Origin: a beta proteobacterium AAP51 | Lineage (GTDB): Bacteria; Pseudomonadota; Gammaproteobacteria; Burkholderiales; Burkholderiaceae_C | Assembly: GCA_001295905.1 (NCBI GenBank) | Contig: LJHT01000052.1 | Coordinates: 44,676-108,675 of the forward strand | Reading direction: 5' to 3' | Length of the DNA: 64,000 bases | Shown: one piece after another, positions 27,761 to 35,352 of the stretch | Position numbering within the stretch: the stretch's first letter is position 1 | Layout of the letters: each line of letters begins with the position of its first letter | Translations under genes and position numbers: made by a program | Notes under the pieces: generated by a model | Seen by the model: the letters and a program-made list of their open reading frames with translations, nothing else | What the model was told of the DNA's origin: nothing | The model's database searches: none

Positions 27761-28417
27761 TTACCTGAAACGCGACTGCGGCACCGTGCGCAGTTCACCC
27801 GGCAGCGAGCCGATGTACTGCGCCATGGCCTTCAATTCGGCCGGCTTGAACTGCTTCACCTGGGCCGCCATGATGGCGTTGGAGCGGCCCACCTTGGCGT
27901 TGCCGGTGACGGTGTAGGCACGCAGGGCCACATACAGATAGTCGGCATGCTGGCCGGCGATCTTGGGGTAGCCGGGGTCGATGGGCTTGTTGTAGTTCAC
28001 GCCATGGCAGGTGGCACAGGCGCCCTTGGCCAGCAGCGCGGCCACTTCGGGCGTGGGCTGAGCCGCAGGCGTTTCGGCCACGGGCTTGATCATCGAGGCG
28101 CCGTGCTTCTCGTAGAAGGCCGCGAGGTCGGCCATGTCGGTGTCGGTCAGCGTGATGGCGATGCCGCGCATGGTGGGGTGGCGACGCTCACCCTTCTTGT
28201 AGGCCTGCAGCGAAGCCACGATGTACTTGGCGTTCTGGCCCGAGATCATGGGCACGCGGTGGACTTCGGGAAAGCTGGCCTGGTACCCCGGGATGCCATG
28301 GCAGCCGATGCACGAGGCTGCCTTCTTCTCGCCAGCGACAGCGTCCTGGGCCTGGGCTGCGGGCATGAACGAAAGGGCGCCGGCCAGGGCCACGAGGAGG
28401 GTGATCGCTTTGCTCAT
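27761..28417 (-). CDS. diheme cytochrome c (cytochrome c4-like)
   Basis: 218 residues. The signal peptide ends at AAQAQ. Two c-type heme sites, CIGCH (about residue 36) and CATCH (about 133), each begin a cytochrome c domain. Candidate distal methionines lie in VPMISGQ, HPTMRGI and NAIMAAQ. It is a periplasmic electron carrier, probably to a terminal oxidase. Each domain keeps the Y(I/L)..(A/S)L.AY segment of the c4 class (NAKYIVASLQAYKKGERRHPTM). It is transcribed alone and has a strong terminator. It is divergent from moxR. Confidence 0.93.
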   Translation of the reverse strand: MSKAITLLVALAGALSFMPAAQAQDAVAGEKKAASCIGCHGIPGYQASFPEVHRVPMISGQNAKYIVASLQAYKKGERRHPTMRGIAITLTDTDMADLAAFYEKHGASMIKPVAETPAAQPTPEVAALLAKGACATCHGVNYNKPIDPGYPKIAGQHADYLYVALRAYTVTGNAKVGRSNAIMAAQVKQFKPAELKAMAQYIGSLPGELRTVPQSRFR

Positions 28418-28504
28418 ATCAAGGGGGGTCGGGTCGTCGAACAGGGCGGGTTGGCGCCACCGGCCGCCGGCCTGTGCACCAGCCCCTGATTATAGGGGGC
28501 CGCT

Positions 28505-28510
28505 TATACT
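28505..28510 (+). promoter_or_regulatory. candidate -10 box upstream of the MoxR gene
   Basis: TATACT about 53 bp before the ATG, within TTATACTGGTTCG. Nearly the same string (CTATACTGGTTTCG) precedes the C-terminal protease gene at 46.9 kb. No recognisable -35 is found, so another sigma factor or an activator is possible. Confidence 0.4.
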
Positions 28511-28563
28511 GGTTCGAGGCCTTCTGCCGTGCCATGCGCCGCGTTCTGGCGCCCCCGCTCCCC

Positions 28564-29418
28564 ATGAAATTCCAAGGTTCCCAGCAGTACATCGCCACCC
28601 AAGACCTGATGCTGGCGGTGAACGCGGCGGCCACGCTGAAGCGCCCGCTGCTCGTGAAGGGTGAGCCCGGCACCGGCAAGACCATGCTGGCCGAAGAAGT
28701 GGCCAGCTCGCTGGGCCTGCCGCTGCTGCAGTGGCACATCAAGAGCACCACGAAGGCGCAGCAGGGCCTTTATGAGTACGACGCCGTCAGCCGCCTGCGC
28801 GACAGCCAGCTGGCTTCGGTCGACGCTTCGGAGAAGGTCAAGGACATCCGGAACTACATCGTCAAGGGCGTGCTGTGGCAGGCCTTCACGGCCGAGCAGC
28901 CCGTGGCGCTGCTGATCGATGAAATCGACAAGGCCGACATCGAGTTCCCGAACGACCTGCTGCGCGAGATCGACCGCATGGAGTTCTACGTCTACGAGAC
29001 GCGCGAACTCATCAAGGCCCAGCACCGGCCGCTGGTCTTCATCACCAGTAACAACGAGAAGGAGCTGCCCGACGCCTTCCTGCGCCGCTGCTTCTTCCAC
29101 TACATCAAGTTCCCCGATGCCGACACCATGCGCGCCATCGTGGACGTGCACTTTCCGGGGCTGAAGAAGGAACTGCTGGCCGCAGCGCTGAAGACCTTCT
29201 ACGACGTGCGCAACCTGCCCGGTGTGAAGAAGAAGCCCAGCACCAGCGAGCTGCTCGACTGGCTGAAGCTGCTGGTGGCCGAAGACATTCCGCTGGAAGC
29301 GCTGCAGAGCAAGGACGACAAGGTGGCCGTGCCGCCGCTGGTGGGCGCGCTGCTGAAGAACGAGCAGGACGTCACCCTGTTCGAAAAGCTCGTGTTCATG
29401 CAGAAGCACAACCGCTGA
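28564..29418 (+). CDS. MoxR-family AAA+ ATPase
   Basis: 284 residues from MKFQGSQQYIATQDL. Walker A is GEPGTGKT, Walker B is ALLIDEIDKAD, sensor 1 is FITSNNEKELPDAFLRRC, and the arginine finger is in the same stretch. MoxR ATPases work with VWA-domain proteins as chaperones for cofactor insertion or complex assembly. The partner CoxE-like VWA protein is 3.7 kb downstream, separated by an acetyltransferase and a peptidase, all on the same strand with small gaps. The open frame upstream of this ATG runs through promoter-like DNA and is ignored. Confidence 0.94.
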   Translation: MKFQGSQQYIATQDLMLAVNAAATLKRPLLVKGEPGTGKTMLAEEVASSLGLPLLQWHIKSTTKAQQGLYEYDAVSRLRDSQLASVDASEKVKDIRNYIVKGVLWQAFTAEQPVALLIDEIDKADIEFPNDLLREIDRMEFYVYETRELIKAQHRPLVFITSNNEKELPDAFLRRCFFHYIKFPDADTMRAIVDVHFPGLKKELLAAALKTFYDVRNLPGVKKKPSTSELLDWLKLLVAEDIPLEALQSKDDKVAVPPLVGALLKNEQDVTLFEKLVFMQKHNR

Positions 29419-29420
29419 AC

Positions 29421-30020
29421 GTGCCGGCCTGGCCTGACCCCGTTGAACTGTGCGGCCCGCACGTGCGGCTGCTGCCGCTGCGCGAAGAGCACCACGACGG
29501 CCTGTGCGCGGCGGCGCGTGATGGCGAGCTGTGGCAGCTGTGGTTCACCAGCGTGCCCTCGCCCGAAGGCATGGCGGCCGAGATACGCCGCCGCCTCACC
29601 CTGCAGGCCGCCGGCAGCATGCTGCCCTTCACGGTGCTGGACGCCGAAGGCCGCATCGTCGGCATGACGACCTATATGCACATCGACGCCGTGCACCGGC
29701 GCGTGGAGATCGGCAGCACCTGGTACGCGCAGCGCGTGCAGCGCACGGCACTGAACACGAATGCCAAGCAGCTGCTGCTGGCGCATGCCTTCGACACGCT
29801 GCAGTGCATTGCGGTGGAGTTCCGCACCCACCGCCTGAACACGCCAAGCCGGCGCGCCATCGAACGCCTGGGCGCGCAGCTCGACGGCATCTTGCGCGCC
29901 CACCAGCGTCTGGCTGACGGCAGCCTGCGCGACACCGCCGTCTACAGCATCACCGCCGCCGAATGGCCGGCGGTACGCCAGCACCTCGGCTGGCAACTCG
30001 ACAAGCCGCGTGCCCGCTGA
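29421..30020 (+). CDS. GNAT-family N-acetyltransferase (RimJ/RimL-like)
   Basis: 199 residues from GTG 29421, 2 bp after the MoxR stop. The body matches the RimJ/RimL-like group: VELCGPHVRLLPLREEHHDGL at the start, LDAEGRIVGMTTYMHIDAVHRRVEIGSTWY for strands 2-4, and a degenerate acetyl-CoA loop around RTALNTNAKQLLLAHAF. VEFRTHRLNTPSRRAIERLGAQLDGILR is typical of the end. It acetylates an N-terminus or small amine; the substrate is unknown. It is translated in line with MoxR and the S9 peptidase. Confidence 0.9.
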   Translation: MPAWPDPVELCGPHVRLLPLREEHHDGLCAAARDGELWQLWFTSVPSPEGMAAEIRRRLTLQAAGSMLPFTVLDAEGRIVGMTTYMHIDAVHRRVEIGSTWYAQRVQRTALNTNAKQLLLAHAFDTLQCIAVEFRTHRLNTPSRRAIERLGAQLDGILRAHQRLADGSLRDTAVYSITAAEWPAVRQHLGWQLDKPRAR

Positions 30021-30049
30021 GACGCGCAGCCACCCTTCAAGGAGACCCC

Positions 30050-32164
30050 ATGGCCCAGAAAAAGAACATCACCGTCGAAGACCTCTGGCAGATCGAACGC
30101 CTGGGCGCGCCCAGCCTGGCGCCCGACGGCGCGCAGGCCGTGGCCCAGCTGACGCGCTATTCGATGGAGCAGAACAAGGGCAGCAGCTCGCTGTGGCTGC
30201 TGTCCACCTTGGGCGGCGAGCCGCGCCGCCTGACGAGCGCCGGCGAAAAAGACGGCACGCCGCGCTGGAGCCCGCGCGGCGACCTCATCGCCTTCAGCGC
30301 CAAGCGCGAACAGGAAGGCAGCAAGGATGCCGAGCCGCAGCTCTACCTCATCGCTCCCGATGGCGGCGAGGCCCGGCGCGCCGCCGAGGTGGCCACCGGC
30401 GTGGAAGGTTTCCGCTGGTCGCCCGACGGCAAGCGGGTGGTGTTCATCAGCTGGGTGTGGCCCGAACTGAAAGGCAGCAAGGCTCAGGCGGCGCGGCTCA
30501 AAGAGTTCAAGGAACGCAAGGAAAGCGGCTATGTCACCAGCGAGGCGCAGTACCGCTACTGGGACCACAACCTGCCCATGGGCCGCGTGGCCCACCTGCA
30601 CCTGCTGACGCTGGGCAAGGACGGCACGCCGGGCAAGGTGCAAGACCTCTTCGAAGGCACGAACTACGAGCTGAACCGCGCCGACCCCGATGCGAACCAC
30701 TTCGACATCTCGCCCGATGGCAAGCGCGTGGTCTTCGCCTTCGACCCCGCGGCCGAGAAGCGCCCCGACGGCCGCTGCGCGCTGGCCGAACTGGAACTGA
30801 AAACCGGCAAGATCAAGGTCATCGTGCAGGACGCCGAATTCGACCTCGGCACGCCCCGCTACAGCCCCGACGGCGACCGCATCGCCTTCACCGCCAGCCA
30901 CCAGGCCATCAAGCACACCATGCCTTCGCAGCTGGCGGTGTGGGAGCGGCATGAAAACAGCTGGGACGTGGTCAGCCACGAATGGGACCACGAAGTGCAC
31001 GCGCCGCTGCAGTGGGAAGAAGACGGCCAGGCCGTGCTGTTCCCCGCCGAGCAGAAGGGCCGCACGCACCTGTGGCGCTTCGACCTGCCCGACCGCCGGG
31101 CCGAGATCGTCTTCGAAGGCGGCTGGCTGGGCGGCTACGACAAGGCCGCCGGCACGCTGGTGACGGTGGCCGACAGCAGCCTGCACCCCGCGCGCGCGCT
31201 GGCCCACCTGCCCGGGCAGCCGGCGCGCCGCATCGAGCACTTCAACGACGAGCTGCTGGCCACGCTGAACCTCGGCACGGTGGAAGAGGTGTGGCTCGAA
31301 GGCGCCAAGGCCGATGCCACCGCGAAACAGGGCGACCCGGTGCAGATGTGGGTGGTGTACCCGCCCGGCTTCGATGCGAAGAAGAAGTACCCCGTGATGC
31401 ACAGCATCCACGGCGGCCCGCACACCGGCCCGGGTGACAACTGGCACTACCGCTGGAACCTGCAGGTCTTCGCCGCCCAGGGTTATGTGGTAGCCAGCGT
31501 GAATTACCACGGCAGCAGCGGCTTCGGCTATGCCTTCCTGGACAGCATCACCCACCGCTGGGGCGAACTGGAACTGCAGGACGTGGAAGCCGGCACCGAC
31601 TGGCTGCTGAAGCAGCGCTGGGCCGACCCGAAGCGCGTGTTCGCCACTGGCGGCAGCTATGGCGGCTACATGGTGGCCTGGATGAACGCCCACGTGGAAG
31701 CCGGCCGCTACCAGGCCTATGTGTGCCATGCCGGCTGCTTCGACTGGGTGGGCATGTTCGCCGACGACGCCTACACCTGGCACGCCAAGGAACTGGGCAG
31801 CTGGTACTGGGACGACATGGCCCGCGTGCACAGCCAGAGCCCGCATGCCTACGCCGGCACCATGAGCACGCCCACGCTCGTGATTCACGGCGCGCTGGAC
31901 TACCGCGTGCCCGACGCCCAGGGCCTGGCCTACTACAACACGCTGAAGGCGCGCGGCGTCGACGCACGCCTGCTGTGGTACCCCGACGAGAACCACTGGA
32001 TCCTGAAGCCGCGCAACAGCCGGCTGTGGTTCACCGAGTTCTTCGACTGGCTCAAGCGGCACGACCCGGCACAGCGCAAGACGGCCGCGAAAAAACTGGC
32101 TGCCAAGCCGGCCGCCAAAGCCGCTGCCCAAGCCGCTGCGCCCCGGAAAAAGCCAGGAAGCTGA
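30050..32164 (+). CDS. S9-family (acylaminoacyl-peptidase-like) serine peptidase
   Basis: 704 residues, no signal peptide, so cytoplasmic. An N-terminal seven-bladed propeller with repeated WSPDGKRVVF-type blades occupies about 20-420. The C-terminal hydrolase has Ser536 (GGSYGGYM), Asp617 (GALDYRVPD) and His649 (DENHWIL). It removes short peptides or N-acyl amino acids. The last 30 residues (about 675-704) are Lys/Ala/Pro-rich, like histone H1-type tails, and are not part of the fold. A good ribosome binding site (AAGGAGA) lies 6 nt before the ATG. The GNAT gene immediately upstream makes a link with N-acetylated peptides attractive but unproven. Confidence 0.93.
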   Translation: MAQKKNITVEDLWQIERLGAPSLAPDGAQAVAQLTRYSMEQNKGSSSLWLLSTLGGEPRRLTSAGEKDGTPRWSPRGDLIAFSAKREQEGSKDAEPQLYLIAPDGGEARRAAEVATGVEGFRWSPDGKRVVFISWVWPELKGSKAQAARLKEFKERKESGYVTSEAQYRYWDHNLPMGRVAHLHLLTLGKDGTPGKVQDLFEGTNYELNRADPDANHFDISPDGKRVVFAFDPAAEKRPDGRCALAELELKTGKIKVIVQDAEFDLGTPRYSPDGDRIAFTASHQAIKHTMPSQLAVWERHENSWDVVSHEWDHEVHAPLQWEEDGQAVLFPAEQKGRTHLWRFDLPDRRAEIVFEGGWLGGYDKAAGTLVTVADSSLHPARALAHLPGQPARRIEHFNDELLATLNLGTVEEVWLEGAKADATAKQGDPVQMWVVYPPGFDAKKKYPVMHSIHGGPHTGPGDNWHYRWNLQVFAAQGYVVASVNYHGSSGFGYAFLDSITHRWGELELQDVEAGTDWLLKQRWADPKRVFATGGSYGGYMVAWMNAHVEAGRYQAYVCHAGCFDWVGMFADDAYTWHAKELGSWYWDDMARVHSQSPHAYAGTMSTPTLVIHGALDYRVPDAQGLAYYNTLKARGVDARLLWYPDENHWILKPRNSRLWFTEFFDWLKRHDPAQRKTAAKKLAAKPAAKAAAQAAAPRKKPGS

Positions 32165-32213
32165 GCGACGGCGACAATAGGGGCCAGCCCTTGTCGCGCC
32201 GACCGTTCCGCCC

Positions 32214-33398
32214 ATGCTGATCGACTTCTTCTACACGCTGCGCGCCGCCAAGCTCCGGGTCTCGGTGAAGGAGTACCTGGTGCTGCTGGAGGCCCTGAAG
32301 GCCGGCGTCATCGACGACGAAGGCGGGCCCACGGTCGACAAGTTCTACTACCTCGCCCGCACCTCGCTGGTGAAGGACGAGGCGAACTACGACAAGTTCG
32401 ACCGCGCCTTCGCCGCCTACTTCAAGGGCGTGGAACTGCTCACCGACTTCACGCAGGACGTGCCGCTGGAGTGGCTGCGCAAGACGCTGGAGCTCGAGCT
32501 CAGCCCCGAAGACAAAGCCGCCATCGAGAGGATGGGCTGGGACGAGCTGATGGAAACGCTGAAGAAGCGTTTCGAAGAGCAGAAGGAACGCCACGAAGGC
32601 GGCAACCGCATGATCGGCACCGGCGGCACCAGCCCCTTCGGAGCCTATGGCTACAACCCGCAGGGCATCCGCATCGGGCAGGACAAGGGCCGCAACAAGA
32701 GCGCCGTGAAGGTGTGGGACCAGCGCGCCTACAAGGACTACGACGACACCAAGGAACTCGGCACGCGCAACATCAAGGTGGCGCTTCGGCGGCTGCGGCG
32801 CTTTGCGCGCGAGGGCGCGGCCGACGAACTGGACCTCGACGACACCATCCACAGCACGGCGGCCAACGCCGGCCTGCTGGACATCAAGATGGTGCCCGAG
32901 CGCCACAACAAGGTGAAGGTGCTGCTGCTGATGGACGTGGGCGGCACGATGGACGAGCACATCCACCGCGTGGAAGAACTCTTCAGTGCCGCGAAGACCG
33001 AGTTCAAGCACCTCGAGTTCTATTACTTCCACAACTGCGTCTACGACTTCATGTGGAAGAACAACCGCCGCCGCTACAGCGAGAAGTTCGCCACCTGGGA
33101 CCTGATCCGCAAGTACAACAAGGACTACAAGCTGATCTTCGTGGGCGACGCCACGATGAGCCCCTACGAAATCCTGCAGCCCGGCGGCAGCGTCGAATAC
33201 AACAACGAGGAAGCCGGTGCGGCCTGGCTGCAGCGCCTGACCACGGCCTTCCCGAAGTTCGCCTGGATCAACCCCGAGCCGCAAGGCGTGTGGCAGTACC
33301 GGCAGAGCATCGCCATCATCCAACAGCTGATGAACCAGCGCATGCACCCGCTGTCTCTCGCGGGGCTGGAGGCTGCGATGCGCCAACTCAGCCAATGA
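32214..33398 (+). CDS. CoxE-like VWA-domain protein
   Basis: 394 residues. The N-terminal half is helical and includes FFYTLRAAKLRVSVKEYLVLLEAL. The VWA-like half starts at KVKVLLLMDVGGTMDEHIHRVEELF. The metal-site DxSxS motif is replaced by DVGGT, and later FVGDATMSPYEI supplies the second part. Proteins of this group pair with MoxR ATPases, here encoded 3.7 kb upstream on the same strand. They may help insert metals or assemble membrane enzymes, as CoxDE does for CO dehydrogenase. The stop overlaps tamA by 4 bp. Confidence 0.9.
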   Translation: MLIDFFYTLRAAKLRVSVKEYLVLLEALKAGVIDDEGGPTVDKFYYLARTSLVKDEANYDKFDRAFAAYFKGVELLTDFTQDVPLEWLRKTLELELSPEDKAAIERMGWDELMETLKKRFEEQKERHEGGNRMIGTGGTSPFGAYGYNPQGIRIGQDKGRNKSAVKVWDQRAYKDYDDTKELGTRNIKVALRRLRRFAREGAADELDLDDTIHSTAANAGLLDIKMVPERHNKVKVLLLMDVGGTMDEHIHRVEELFSAAKTEFKHLEFYYFHNCVYDFMWKNNRRRYSEKFATWDLIRKYNKDYKLIFVGDATMSPYEILQPGGSVEYNNEEAGAAWLQRLTTAFPKFAWINPEPQGVWQYRQSIAIIQQLMNQRMHPLSLAGLEAAMRQLSQ

Positions 33399-35347
33399 AG
33401 CCGGCGCAAGCGGCCGCCGCGCTGCAGCGTGCAGCGCTGGCAGCTGCCGTGGTGCTGGCCAGCGGCTGTGCCAGCCTGGGCGGTGGTGGTGGCAGTGGCA
33501 GTGGCAGTGGCGAGGGCGCAGGCGCCACGGCAGCGGCGGCGGCAGCGCCCGCCGCTTCGGCGGCCTCGGCACCCGGGGCTGCTTTCACGCTCGTCACCCC
33601 GCAGGAATTCGAGCAGCAGTCGCCCACGCTGGGCGTGGTCATCGAGATCGAGGCACCGGCCCCGCTGAAGGCCCTGCTGCAACGCCACCTCGATCTGGTG
33701 CGCCTGGGCAGCATCAGCCGCGAAGACGTGGAAGACAGCGAATGGGCGCGGCTCATCGACGCCTCGCCGAACCAGGTGCGCGAGCTGCTGCAGACCGAGG
33801 GCTACTTCTCGCCGCAGGTTCGCATCGAGCGCGAGACCGGCCGCGCCACCGGGCAGCCCGACCGCGTGCGCCTGCAGGTCGAACCCGGCCAGCGCGCGCG
33901 CATCGGCCGCGTCACGCTGGAAGTGGAAGGCGCGCTGGCCAGCGGCAGCGACAGCGGCGAGGCCCATGCCGCCGAAACCCTGAAGACCTGGCGCGATGCC
34001 TGGCCGCTGGACACCGGCCGCGAATTCCGCAACGCCGACTGGGCCGATGCCAAGGCCGGCGCCCTGGCGCGCCTGCGCGCGGCTGGCTACGCCAACGCCA
34101 ACTGGGTGGGCACGGGCGCCGCGGTCGACCCCGTGAGCAACACCGTGCGCCTGTTCCTGGTGGCCGACAGCGGGCCGCTGTTCCGCTACGGCCAGTTGGA
34201 GATCGAAGGCCTGGTGGTGCACGAGGCGCAGACGGTGCTGAACCTGGCGGGCGCCTCGCGCGGCGCCCCGGTCACCGAAAGCCTGGTGCTGGACTACCAG
34301 GAAAGGCTGCAGAAGTCGGGCCTGTTCGAGAACGTCAGCGTCACGCTCGACCCCGACCCCGCGCGCGCCGACGACGCGCGCGTGCTGGTGCGCCTGCGCG
34401 AAGCCCCGCTGCAGGTGTACACGGTGGGCGTGGGTGTCAGCGCCAACACCGGGCCGCGCGCCACGGTGGAACACACCTGGCGGCGCGTGTTCGGCTGGGC
34501 AGCGTCTTCGCGCAACAAGGTGGAATGGGGCCAGAAGCGCCAGTTCTGGGAAGGCGAGATCAGCACCCACCCCGGCGAGCGGCTGTACCGCAACCTCATC
34601 GGCGCCACGGTGTCGAACGAAGACTTCGACGCCGACACCGTGCTCTCGCAACGCCTGCGCCTGGGCCGCACGCAGGACACACAGCGCATCGAGCGCCTGT
34701 ACTACGTCGAAGCCGAACGTTCGGTGCGCACCACGCTGGCCGGTGCACGCACCACGGCGCTGGCGCTCTCGCTGAACTACGACGGCGTCTGGCGCGACCT
34801 GGACAGCGTGGTGCTGCCCACCCAGGGCTTCACCTTCGCCGGTGAGGCGGGCGTGGGCCGCTCGCGCGGCAGTGGTGCGCGCGACGGCAACTTCAGCCGC
34901 CTGTATGCCCGCCTCACCGGCTACCTGCCGCTGGGCCGCACCTGGTATGCACAGGCACGCCTGGAAGCCGGCGAGGTGTTCCTCGACAACAACGCGGTGG
35001 TGCCCGATTCGCGCAAGTTCCGCGCCGGTGGCGACGACTCCGTGCGTGGCTATGGCTATGCCAGCCTGGGGCCGCTGGTCAACGGCGTGGTCGGCGGCGG
35101 CAACGTCATGTTCACCACCAGCTTCGAGCTGGCGCGGCCCATCGTGCCCACCCTGCCCTCGCTGTGGGGCGCGGTGTTCGTCGACGCCGGCAACGCGGGC
35201 GACAACTTCAAGTCGCTGAAGCCCGCCGTGGGCCTGGGCGTGGGCGTGCGCTGGCGCAGTCCGGTGGGCCCGCTGCGCATCGACTGGGCCTATGGCCGCG
35301 AAACGCGCCAGGGCCGGCTGCACTTCAGCGTGGGCATCGCCTTCTGA
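33395..35347 (+). CDS. tamA: TamA-like Omp85 assembly factor with N-terminal lipobox
   Basis: 650 residues. It has a signal peptide with a lipobox-like LASGC (Cys25), then a Gly/Ser/Ala-rich linker (to about 65), and POTRA domains over about 90-350 (for example QLEIEGLVVHEAQTVLNLAG). The Omp85 barrel contains the RGYGYASLGP lid-lock motif, and the C-terminus is a strand ending in phenylalanine (LHFSVGIAF). It pairs with TamB for insertion of outer membrane proteins or lipid transport. The lipidated N-terminus is unusual for TamA. The gene overlaps the VWA gene by 4 bp and precedes tamB by 5 bp. Confidence 0.94.
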   Translation: MKPAQAAAALQRAALAAAVVLASGCASLGGGGGSGSGSGEGAGATAAAAAAPAASAASAPGAAFTLVTPQEFEQQSPTLGVVIEIEAPAPLKALLQRHLDLVRLGSISREDVEDSEWARLIDASPNQVRELLQTEGYFSPQVRIERETGRATGQPDRVRLQVEPGQRARIGRVTLEVEGALASGSDSGEAHAAETLKTWRDAWPLDTGREFRNADWADAKAGALARLRAAGYANANWVGTGAAVDPVSNTVRLFLVADSGPLFRYGQLEIEGLVVHEAQTVLNLAGASRGAPVTESLVLDYQERLQKSGLFENVSVTLDPDPARADDARVLVRLREAPLQVYTVGVGVSANTGPRATVEHTWRRVFGWAASSRNKVEWGQKRQFWEGEISTHPGERLYRNLIGATVSNEDFDADTVLSQRLRLGRTQDTQRIERLYYVEAERSVRTTLAGARTTALALSLNYDGVWRDLDSVVLPTQGFTFAGEAGVGRSRGSGARDGNFSRLYARLTGYLPLGRTWYAQARLEAGEVFLDNNAVVPDSRKFRAGGDDSVRGYGYASLGPLVNGVVGGGNVMFTTSFELARPIVPTLPSLWGAVFVDAGNAGDNFKSLKPAVGLGVGVRWRSPVGPLRIDWAYGRETRQGRLHFSVGIAF

Positions 35348-35352
35348 GCCTC

